A DNA stretch of 7,977 nt, taken from CBDCWA01 sp046048295 (GTDB lineage: Bacteria > Pseudomonadota > Alphaproteobacteria > Rhizobiales > Hyphomicrobiaceae). Numbering within the stretch: the first letter of the stretch is position 1; each line of letters starts with the position of its first letter. Of the stretch, positions 1 through 5,239 are shown one piece after another. Location: assembly GCA_046048295.1 (NCBI GenBank), contig JBJOGJ010000184.1, positions 1 to 7,977 of the forward strand, read 5' to 3'. The notes below the pieces were generated by a model. The model saw only the letters and a list, made by a program, of their open reading frames with translations, was not told the DNA's origin and ran no database searches. The translations under genes and the position numbers were made by a program.

Positions 1-374
1 TGCACCGGGTATCCGGCATGGCGCACCTTATGACAGAACTTCTTCCCTTCGGGCTCAGCGGGCTGGTCGATGCACTTGCCGGTGATGTCGAACAGCCAGC
101 CATGATATAGGCAGCGCAGCCCGCCATCTTCGACGCGACCATACGACAGATCGGTGCCGCGGTGCGGGCAGTAGAGCCCGATCAATCCGAGTCGATCCTT
201 GTCGTCGCGGAACAACACGAGATCCTCGCTCATGATCCGAATTGGAATTGGGTCGCCACCCGGCGGCATCTCCTCGGCCGTCGCGATCGGCTGCCAGTAG
301 CTCCTGAGGAACCGCCCGGCAGGTGTTCCGGGACCGGTTTGCGTTATCAGATCGTTGAGCTTCTTCGATAGCAT
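1..374 (-). CDS. Rieske [2Fe-2S] aromatic ring-hydroxylating oxygenase, N-terminal part
   Basis: This is the first 124 residues of a Rieske non-heme iron oxygenase large subunit; the C-terminal catalytic domain lies beyond the left edge. The Rieske cluster site is intact: C69-P-H71, then 16 residues, then C88-L-Y-H91 followed by GW, which is the C-X-H-X16-C-X2-H signature. The early stretch PAGRFLRSYWQPIA and the later CIDQPAEPEG resemble the phthalate dioxygenase/LigX-like group, whose members hydroxylate or demethylate aromatic or similar rings using electrons from a separate reductase. No reductase gene is visible here. The ATG at 372-374 is chosen because family similarity begins at once and GAGG lies about 8 bases upstream. 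The next gene upstream on the same strand is a cyclodeaminase-family dehydrogenase ending 240 bases away, so a separate promoter is likely. The substrate is unknown. Confidence 0.9.
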   Translation of the reverse strand, partial: MLSKKLNDLITQTGPGTPAGRFLRSYWQPIATAEEMPPGGDPIPIRIMSEDLVLFRDDKDRLGLIGLYCPHRGTDLSYGRVEDGGLRCLYHGWLFDITGKCIDQPAEPEGKKFCHKVRHAGYPV

Positions 375-401
375 CGTTGCGCCTCATCCAACCCTAGACC
401 T

Positions 402-422
402 GCAGGCTGCAATACAGCCTGC
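402..422. promoter_or_regulatory. 21-bp imperfect palindrome upstream of the Rieske gene
   Basis: The arms GCAGGCTG and CAGCCTGC flank a five-base centre, CAATA. Ten of the possible base pairs are examined and nine match; only the pair next to the inner arm fails. It lies 28-48 bases upstream of the Rieske start codon, so it could be a repressor operator or a 5' UTR hairpin. No run of T follows on either strand, so a terminator is unlikely. The binding protein is not identifiable from sequence. Confidence 0.4.
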
Positions 423-425
423 GTG

Positions 426-444
426 AAGGAGTTCGATTCTCCTT
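426..444. repeat. 6-bp hairpin with a tRNA T-arm-like loop
   Basis: AAGGAG and CTCCTT pair perfectly around the seven-base loop TTCGATT. On the plus strand GAG-TTCGATT-CTC matches the conserved T-arm of tRNAs, and the downstream bases TTTCGAC-A-CC could be read as an acceptor 3' half. No matching 5' half, D-arm or normal anticodon loop is present, so it is not a functional tRNA. It could be a tRNA 3' remnant or simply a hairpin in the Rieske leader. Confidence 0.35.
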
Positions 445-453
445 TTCGACACC

Positions 454-471
454 GCGAATGCTAGCATGCGC
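454..471. promoter_or_regulatory. 18-bp palindrome in the Rieske upstream region
   Basis: The sequence GCGaATGCTAGCATgCGC has a perfect 10-bp core, ATGCTAGCAT, and outer GCG/CGC arms; only the pair in lower case fails. It lies 80-97 bases upstream of the Rieske start codon and about 145 bases downstream of the cyclodeaminase-family stop codon. Its size and symmetry fit a dimeric transcription factor site, which is inference only. Confidence 0.38.
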
Positions 472-614
472 CAATGATCAGCGGCTACCGGTATGATGTG
501 GAATTCGAGTTGGCCCCGAGAACGGGAGTCGCTCGGATCGGACGAACGCACCCGCGCCGAGAGGCTACGGCACAGGCGTGTCCCTCTGCGATGCCGACCA
601 TCCGCCGCCAGGGA

Positions 615-1691
615 TCACGGATGCACGTCTTCCGTGAACCACTCCGTCGGCAACTTGTGGCCGCGGCCTTCGGCAAGCGCGCGCTTGTAGAAGGCGGCGC
701 CTGTGGCAGTGAACTGGAAGCCGAGGCCATGGTAATTGAGAAAGCAGGTGATCTCGTCCTGCCGCATGCGACGTCCTCGCCTGCCGGCAACCACCTCGGC
801 GAGCGTCGGTGCATTCTTGAGACCGGTCATCTCCCCGGCCGCTTCCGCCTCCTGCTCGAGGTCCGGAATGGTGAGGCCTGGCGGTGCGTGAAAGAGGGCC
901 CCGCCGAGATTGCCCGGGTCGTGAATGGCGACCGTATTCGCACGCTCGATGGTGGCGATGTCGAATTCGCCATGCCTGATGGTGGCAATGTGCATCCCCG
1001 GCTTCACCCACGAGGCGTCGATGACGGGATCGAGACTGTTGGTGGCAGCAACGATGATGTCGGCGCCGACAGCGGCTTCTTCTGCGGTGTCAGTGGGGAT
1101 GACCTCGACGCCGGATGCTTCCGCCATCGTTCGGGCGAACTCCTGCCGCCGCTGGGCGTTCGGACTAAAGCATCGCACCTGCTCGATCGGACGCACGGCA
1201 CAGGCCGCCATCAAGTGTGCGCCGGCCTGGAAGCCGGTTCCAATGAGCGCAAGCGTGCGGCTTTCCTCGCGCGACATGTGCTTGATCGAAAGTGCCGTCG
1301 ATCCGGCAACGCGCATGCGCTGAATGGCTCCGTCTGGGAAGATTGCGAGCGGCTCGCCGGTCGCTGACGAGAAGAGCAGAACCAGTCCACACCAGCGGTC
1401 GCCGGGCGACAACGGAACCTTCACGCGCCGCTGCTTGCCATTGGTGACCGGCCATGTCACCACGTCGGAATTGATGCGAACGCTGCCAATTCCGAGGTCC
1501 GGCGTAATGCCCACTGCCGACTTCAGCCAATACCTTGCCTCCGGCCGGTATGCCGTCTCGCTCACCACGTCGGTACGGGCGCCGGACACGGCGCGTTCCT
1601 CGGCGATTGCCGCGTAGGCCGGCTCCATGGCGGATATGATGTCCTCCATGGTCAGCAGTTCTTCGACGTCCTCGTTCCCAAGAATGAGCAT
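615..1691 (-). CDS. Ornithine cyclodeaminase/mu-crystallin family NAD(P)-dependent protein, divergent
   Basis: A 358-residue protein of the OCD/mu-crystallin family, of normal length. The nucleotide-binding Rossmann motif is LIGTGFQA (149-156), equivalent to the family GxGxQA. PLAIFPDGAIQRMRVAG (114-130) matches the substrate-carboxylate segment usually written T-x-x-R-T-a-A, with R126 and R128 retained. The segment that normally reads G-A-D-S-P-G-K-x-E-L, holding the catalytic Asp of ornithine cyclodeaminase, is shortened here to IRHGEFDI (238-245). True ornithine cyclisation is therefore doubtful; family relatives include ketimine reductases, alanine dehydrogenases and amino-acid-like dehydrogenases. 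The ATG at 1689-1691 has a good GGGAGG ribosome binding site about 5 bases upstream. It lies between a CYTH-CHAD gene (90 bases upstream) and a Rieske oxygenase gene, all on the same strand. A functional link with the oxygenase is plausible but not shown. Confidence 0.9.
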   Translation of the reverse strand: MLILGNEDVEELLTMEDIISAMEPAYAAIAEERAVSGARTDVVSETAYRPEARYWLKSAVGITPDLGIGSVRINSDVVTWPVTNGKQRRVKVPLSPGDRWCGLVLLFSSATGEPLAIFPDGAIQRMRVAGSTALSIKHMSREESRTLALIGTGFQAGAHLMAACAVRPIEQVRCFSPNAQRRQEFARTMAEASGVEVIPTDTAEEAAVGADIIVAATNSLDPVIDASWVKPGMHIATIRHGEFDIATIERANTVAIHDPGNLGGALFHAPPGLTIPDLEQEAEAAGEMTGLKNAPTLAEVVAGRRGRRMRQDEITCFLNYHGLGFQFTATGAAFYKRALAEGRGHKLPTEWFTEDVHP

Positions 1692-1730
1692 CCCGGCCTC
1701 CCTGACTGTCTATTCACCGAGGAATACGTT

Positions 1731-1759
1731 GCACAGTCCGCGACTGCGCACCAGGACTG
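1731..1759. promoter_or_regulatory. Dyad with three CAGTC-type half-sites upstream of the cyclodeaminase-family gene
   Basis: CAGTC-CGC-GACTG (1734-1746) is a perfect inverted repeat, extended by GC/GC after one mismatched pair to give 1731-1749. A third half-site, GGACTG, follows at 1754-1759 and pairs with CAGTCC at 1734-1739. The group lies 40-68 bases upstream of the dehydrogenase start codon, inside the 90-base gap after the CYTH-CHAD stop. It may be an operator or a transcript hairpin between the two genes; there is no T-run to support a terminator. Confidence 0.35.
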
Positions 1760-1781
1760 CTGGCGGCATCCTCTCGACGGG

Positions 1782-3293
1782 CTATTTCCAGAACCTCGGC
1801 ACCGCAGCGAGCGACTTCCATCGCGACTTGGCCTCGGCCCATTGTTCCGCCGCTCGGGTCTCGTGCCATGCGAGCACCTCGCCTGCCGCCTGCCGAGCGT
1901 ACCGCGCGTCGGTCGGGAGCACTTCGGGGATACGGGCTGCCGTGGCAACGTCGTTCAGGTAGCCGAAGACATCCTGCAGGCGCTTGAGCTGTTTCAGAAA
2001 CGGCGCCGTCTTGTCCTCGAGGTATAGTCCCATAAAGAACTCGGTCGCGTAGCGCAGCGATTTCATGTCCTTGCGCATCTCGTGGCGCTCATCGATGGTG
2101 AGCACATCGATGCGCCTGCCCCAGTCCTTGACCCGCCGCCAGCTCTTCGACAATGCCTTTCTGGACAGCGCCTCAACACCGCTCATCCCCCCTTCTGCAG
2201 TTGCTACCAACTGTTCGAAGAACATGCACTTTAGACGAAACCTTGCCCAACGCCGGTCGGCCAGCGCGCTGCGCACGTCAGCACGCGTCGTCTCGCGATA
2301 GGCATGCAGGCTCGATGACAGTGCATCCTTGCCATGTGCAGTTGCCGGCTCGCAGATCTCCATTATGAAGACGTCGGCATCGCGCAGCCGTCCAACTATT
2401 CGTGCCAGGTCTCGCGCTTCGGTTGCAAACCGACGCAATTCCGGCGTATCGAGCGCGCCACGCAGCAATCGGATCGCCGTGCGCAGGCGGCGGAGCGCTA
2501 CCCGCATCTGGTGCGGGCCTGATGGATCACAGCTACAAAGAGTCCTGTCCCAGTTTTCGAGGACCTGCACACAATTCGGCAGCGCTACAGCCGCCAACGC
2601 GCCGCGGGCATCCATTTCCGGCGAGATCACCACTTTAGCGCGTCGCCGCGGCACTACAGATGCTGAAACGTTCCCGCCGATCTTCAGAAGCGCGTAGCCC
2701 AATTCGGTCCGCGTCTGCTCGACCCGCGCAACCGGCTGATCGCCGAACAGAATTTCTGCCGCATGCAGAACGCTATCGGCACTTGCCGGATCGATCGCCA
2801 ATTCGACTTCGTTGATCAGGCGCCTGTGTCTTCCGGCCCTGATCTCACCTCGATCGACGGCAAGATCTACAACAATCTTCCCATTGACGGCGAGTCTGCG
2901 GGTAGTTCGCCAGACATCCGTCTCGAATACGGGAGAGAGCCGCCGGCCCGCCAGCACCTCTTTCAGCCGCTGGCGGGCCGGACGGTCCGGCACACGAGTG
3001 AATTCGGGGACGGCGCTGGCAACGGGGCATTCGATCTCGGCAGTTTCGTTGCTGCCACCATGTTCGGGTGGCGCAAGAGATAGCACCTGCACCCAGCGTC
3101 GGCCTTCTCGGCGGACTCGCAGCGATAGCCCCGCCCGGTGCAGGTCGAGGTCTGGAGTGTCGTAGTAGACCGTCAAACGCTTGCGGGTGGCGGGCTCGGA
3201 GACGGAAAGTTGCCGCAGCCGCGAACGCCGACGAAACCGGTCGAGCGCTGCCCGCGGCATGGTCAGCCTGAACTCAAGATCCTCTGAAGCCAT
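1782..3293 (-). CDS. CYTH and CHAD domain-containing protein
   Basis: A 503-residue cytoplasmic protein with an N-terminal CYTH domain (about 4-205) and a C-terminal CHAD domain (about 225-495). CYTH domains are triphosphate tunnel enzymes that often hydrolyse inorganic triphosphate; CHAD domains are helical, basic and bind polyphosphate. CYTH landmarks are YYDTPDLDLHRAGLSLRVR (43-61) and DRGEIRAG (147-154). The family ExExK start motif is D5-L-E7-F-R9 here. The strand motif usually ending in Lys is WVQVLS (67-72), and the late acidic strand is EVELA (162-166). CHAD landmarks are HQMRVALRRLR (261-271), RLRDADVF (302-309), HEMRKDMKSLRY (404-415) and LKRLQDVFGYLND (436-448), all well kept. The CHAD half thus looks functional while the CYTH catalytic site looks altered. 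The ATG at 3291-3293 is the first usable start in frame and has only a weak ribosome binding site. It is divergent from corA. Confidence 0.93.
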   Translation of the reverse strand: MASEDLEFRLTMPRAALDRFRRRSRLRQLSVSEPATRKRLTVYYDTPDLDLHRAGLSLRVRREGRRWVQVLSLAPPEHGGSNETAEIECPVASAVPEFTRVPDRPARQRLKEVLAGRRLSPVFETDVWRTTRRLAVNGKIVVDLAVDRGEIRAGRHRRLINEVELAIDPASADSVLHAAEILFGDQPVARVEQTRTELGYALLKIGGNVSASVVPRRRAKVVISPEMDARGALAAVALPNCVQVLENWDRTLCSCDPSGPHQMRVALRRLRTAIRLLRGALDTPELRRFATEARDLARIVGRLRDADVFIMEICEPATAHGKDALSSSLHAYRETTRADVRSALADRRWARFRLKCMFFEQLVATAEGGMSGVEALSRKALSKSWRRVKDWGRRIDVLTIDERHEMRKDMKSLRYATEFFMGLYLEDKTAPFLKQLKRLQDVFGYLNDVATAARIPEVLPTDARYARQAAGEVLAWHETRAAEQWAEAKSRWKSLAAVPRFWK

Positions 3294-3338
3294 AACTCAC
3301 GTGAGAATTGCATGACGCCATCTGATTTCTAATGCCTT

Positions 3339-3360
3339 CCAAGTGGCAGGCAAGACTTGG
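3339..3360. repeat. Inverted repeat in the CYTH-CHAD/corA divergent region
   Basis: CCAAGT (3339-3344) and ACTTGG (3355-3360) are perfect complements around ten bases. The repeat lies midway in the 169-base gap between the two divergent genes, which must hold both promoters. A weak minus-strand promoter for the CYTH-CHAD gene may overlap it (TTGCCT at 3348-3353, 16 bases, TAGAAA at 3326-3331). A 10-bp palindrome, CTCACGTGAG, also lies just before the CYTH-CHAD start at 3296-3305. Confidence 0.3.
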
Positions 3361-3385
3361 TACTCCGTCTTCATGATCGAGGACT

Positions 3386-3403
3386 AATTGCAAAAATTGC
3401 AAA
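3386..3403 (+). repeat. Tandem 9-bp repeat (AATTGCAAA x2) upstream of corA
   Basis: Two perfect copies of AATTGCAAA abut each other. Read another way, TTGCAA-AAA-TTGCAA forms an interrupted palindrome of the size of a dimeric regulator site. It is markedly AT-rich in a GC-rich window and lies 60-77 bases before the preferred corA start codon. It may be an operator or an AT-rich promoter element; no regulator can be named. Confidence 0.4.
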
Positions 3404-3462
3404 CACGGCGCCCGCACTCTATGAAACAGTACGAACAACCGTCGGCGGAACCTTCCCTCGCC

Positions 3463-4449
3463 ATGATCAACTATCACGCTTGCGAAAACGGGCGTCTCCT
3501 AGCCATGCCCGTCTCTGAGGGCTCACCTGTCGTGACGCCAGATCGTCATGCAGTGTGGATCGACCTCGAGCACCCGACACTCGACGAGATCCGCCAGATC
3601 GAGCGGGCGCTCGGGATCAACATTCCCTCGGCGGACGACATGAAGGAGATCGAGGTCTCGAGTCGGCTGTTCCATGAGAACGGCACGCACTTCATGACTG
3701 CGAGCATCGTCTACAAAATCGACACGGAGGATCCGCTCAACGGCGAGATAACCTTCATCTTGTTGCCCAAGGTTCTCATCACGGTCAGGTTCTCTGCGCC
3801 ACGGGCGATCGCGCTGTTCCAGCATCAGGCGAAGACCGGAGATATTCCGTGCGAGGGTCCGGCAGCGATCGCAACCGGGATCGTCGAAGCGATCGTGGAG
3901 CGGGAGGCGGACCTCATTGAACGCCTGCACCACGAAACCGAAGCGCTGAGCAAACGGATCTTCGAAAACGAGGACCGCATGAAATTGCGGGCCAAGGAGC
4001 ATGCCGAGACACTCAGGGAGATCGGCAAGGCCAGCGTCATCGCGTCGCGGACCCGTGAAAGCCTCGTCTCCATCAGCCGGATGCTTGGTTACTTTCACGA
4101 TGTGGTCAAGGAGAACGGCTCGGAGGGGCGTACGCGCCACCGCATCCGCTCGGTCATGCAGGATGCCCGCTCGCTCGCAACGCACGTCGACTACGTTTCC
4201 GGGCGTCTCATGTTTCTCATGGATGCCACCATCGGCCTCGTCGGGATCGAGCAGAACCAGATCATCAAGCTGTTCTCGGTGGTTGCCGTGATGCTCATGC
4301 CGCCGACGCTGATTGCCAGCATCTACGGCATGAATTTCAGGCACATGCCAGAGCTCGAAGTCGTCTGGGCCTATCCGGCGGCGATCATTGCAATGGTGGT
4401 TTCCGCCGTTGTCCCGTTCGTCTATTTCAAGCACAAGGGCTGGCTGTGA
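3463..4449 (+). CDS. corA: CorA-family magnesium/divalent cation transporter
   Basis: An inner-membrane CorA-type channel, 328 residues from the preferred start. CorA proteins form pentamers with a large cytoplasmic N-terminal domain that senses Mg2+ and two C-terminal helices. The signature YGMNFRHMPEL (288-298) lies directly after the first helix (about 268-288). The second helix is about 302-322 and the protein ends in the typical basic tail YFKHKGWL. The cytoplasmic part carries the family segment KEIEVSSRLF (61-70) and a long, charged, helical stalk (about 135-265). The start is uncertain. The ATG at 3463 fits the family N-terminus (MINYHACENGRLL), whereas an ATG at 3421 and a TTG at 3388 would add 14 or 25 residues unlike the family. 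GAGGA at 3379-3383 lies just before the TTG, so a longer form cannot be excluded. It is divergent from the CYTH-CHAD gene and convergent with zrgA. Confidence 0.94.
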   Translation: MINYHACENGRLLAMPVSEGSPVVTPDRHAVWIDLEHPTLDEIRQIERALGINIPSADDMKEIEVSSRLFHENGTHFMTASIVYKIDTEDPLNGEITFILLPKVLITVRFSAPRAIALFQHQAKTGDIPCEGPAAIATGIVEAIVEREADLIERLHHETEALSKRIFENEDRMKLRAKEHAETLREIGKASVIASRTRESLVSISRMLGYFHDVVKENGSEGRTRHRIRSVMQDARSLATHVDYVSGRLMFLMDATIGLVGIEQNQIIKLFSVVAVMLMPPTLIASIYGMNFRHMPELEVVWAYPAAIIAMVVSAVVPFVYFKHKGWL

Positions 4450-4458
4450 TTGCGCAGA

Positions 4459-5022
4459 CTAGAGCCTGTCGCCGAGGGGGACGCTCTCACCCCGGCCGAC
4501 ATTCTCCTTCCACTGACCCTTGCCGGTCACGATGTTGACCTCGAGACGGCGAGCGCGCGGGAAGACCTTGAAATAGGGTAGCGTCAGACGCGCAAGGCCG
4601 GCCATCGCCTTGCACTCGATCACATATGTCGCGTGGAACTCGGCATGGACTTCTTCATGGCCGTGAGCATGACCATGTCCTTTGCCCTTTTCCTTCTTGT
4701 GGGTGTCGGCATGCCTTTCCGCCTGAGCGGAAGTCGCCTTGCACCCGGCCTCCTTGGGGAATCCCAGGACCTGCATGGGATCGGACAGCCTCGCTATTGC
4801 CTTTGCGACGGCTGCCTTCTGGGCTTTCGTCCTGGCTGCGTGCTCGAAGCCCACGATGTCGTCGGCCGGAGCGCGCAGCTCCATCTGCAGCTTCCCACCT
4901 TCATAGGCGATGTCGAGGGTACCCTTGCCGTGCTCGTGAGCGCCATGCTGTCGGTGGGTATGCTGCGCCTCGGCGGCAGCGAGGGGCATTGCAGCGAGAA
5001 GGACGGCGAGGGGGATGCGCAT
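4459..5022 (-). CDS. zrgA: Secreted His-rich zinc-binding protein, DUF2796/ZrgA family
   Basis: A 187-residue periplasmic protein. The N-terminus MRIPLAVLLAAMPLAAAEA is a signal peptide with likely cleavage after A19, leaving the mature start QHTHRQHGAHEHG. Metal ligands are plentiful: H21, H23, H26, H29, H31 and a loop HGHAHGHEEVH (116-126), with H130 in the next strand. C94 and C137 may form a disulphide. The core strands KGTLDIAYEG and LTLPYFKVFPRARRLEVNIVT are typical of DUF2796, a family tied to zinc uptake in proteobacteria. ZrgA proteins are thought to bind zinc and hand it to an uptake system. The ATG at 5020-5022 has GGAG 8 bases upstream. The Zur operator and promoter just upstream independently support a zinc role. 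No znuABC-like transporter is in the window. Its stop is 9 bases from that of corA. Confidence 0.92.
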   Translation of the reverse strand: MRIPLAVLLAAMPLAAAEAQHTHRQHGAHEHGKGTLDIAYEGGKLQMELRAPADDIVGFEHAARTKAQKAAVAKAIARLSDPMQVLGFPKEAGCKATSAQAERHADTHKKEKGKGHGHAHGHEEVHAEFHATYVIECKAMAGLARLTLPYFKVFPRARRLEVNIVTGKGQWKENVGRGESVPLGDRL

Positions 5023-5052
5023 GTGACGGTCTCCAACTGCTCAGAAGCATGT

Positions 5053-5069
5053 ATGTTATAGTATAACAT
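5053..5069. promoter_or_regulatory. Zur operator
   Basis: ATGTTATA-G-TATAACAT is a perfect 17-bp palindrome that matches the core of the known proteobacterial Zur consensus (GTTATANTATAAC with ATG/CAT flanks). It lies 31-47 bases upstream of zrgA and covers the predicted -10 box, so zinc-loaded Zur should block transcription. It is 170 bases from the divergent permease gene and may or may not affect it. Confidence 0.88.
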
Positions 5070-5083
5070 TCATTGCCTGTCGA
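5055..5083 (-). promoter_or_regulatory. Predicted sigma-70 promoter of zrgA
   Basis: On the minus strand TCGACA (5078-5083) and TATAAC (5055-5060) are separated by exactly 17 bases; each differs from TTGACA or TATAAT at one position. Transcription would start near 5048, giving a leader of about 25 bases that contains the GGAG ribosome binding site. The -10 box is inside the Zur operator. Confidence 0.65.
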
Positions 5084-5106
5084 TGCCGGTGGCAGACTTG
5101 GCCCCT

Positions 5107-5128
5107 CGGCTCAGGAGCCGCCGAGCCG
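5107..5128. repeat. GC-rich inverted repeat in the zrgA/permease gap
   Basis: CGGCTC (5107-5112) and GAGCCG (5123-5128) are perfect complements with a ten-base spacer; an alternative inner hairpin GGCT-CAGG-AGCC overlaps it. It lies between the zrgA promoter and the EamA permease start, so it may separate the two promoter regions. Function is unknown. Confidence 0.28.
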
Positions 5129-5143
5129 CGGCAACACTGGATA

Positions 5144-5155
5144 TTGCAATTGCAA
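5144..5155. promoter_or_regulatory. 12-bp perfect palindrome upstream of the EamA permease
   Basis: TTGCAATTGCAA is perfectly symmetric and lies 85-96 bases before the permease start codon in an AT-rich patch. It contains the same TTGCAA unit as the repeat before corA, where two copies are 3 bases apart. It is a candidate regulator site without a known factor. Confidence 0.3.
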
Positions 5156-5239
5156 GCCGCGACGGCTTCGAACCAGCGATCAAAGTTGTGCTAGGTCTTA
5201 GTATCAAACGCCACTCGTCCAACCTCGAAGGTCAACGTT

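Noticed and set aside
474..1367. Long plus-strand open frame of 297 codons
   Set aside because: It is antisense to the cyclodeaminase-family gene, has no recognisable domain, and arises from the high GC content; the minus-strand protein has clear family motifs.
2424..2436. Palindrome CGGTTGCAAACCG
   Set aside because: It lies inside the CYTH-CHAD coding sequence, so codon choice explains it adequately.
3296..3305. 10-bp palindrome CTCACGTGAG next to the CYTH-CHAD start
   Set aside because: It is perfect but short, and lies in the position of the ribosome binding site; not enough to call an operator alone.
3523..4434. Minus-strand open frame of 303 codons
   Set aside because: It mirrors corA and is rich in Asp, Arg and His as expected of an antisense shadow.
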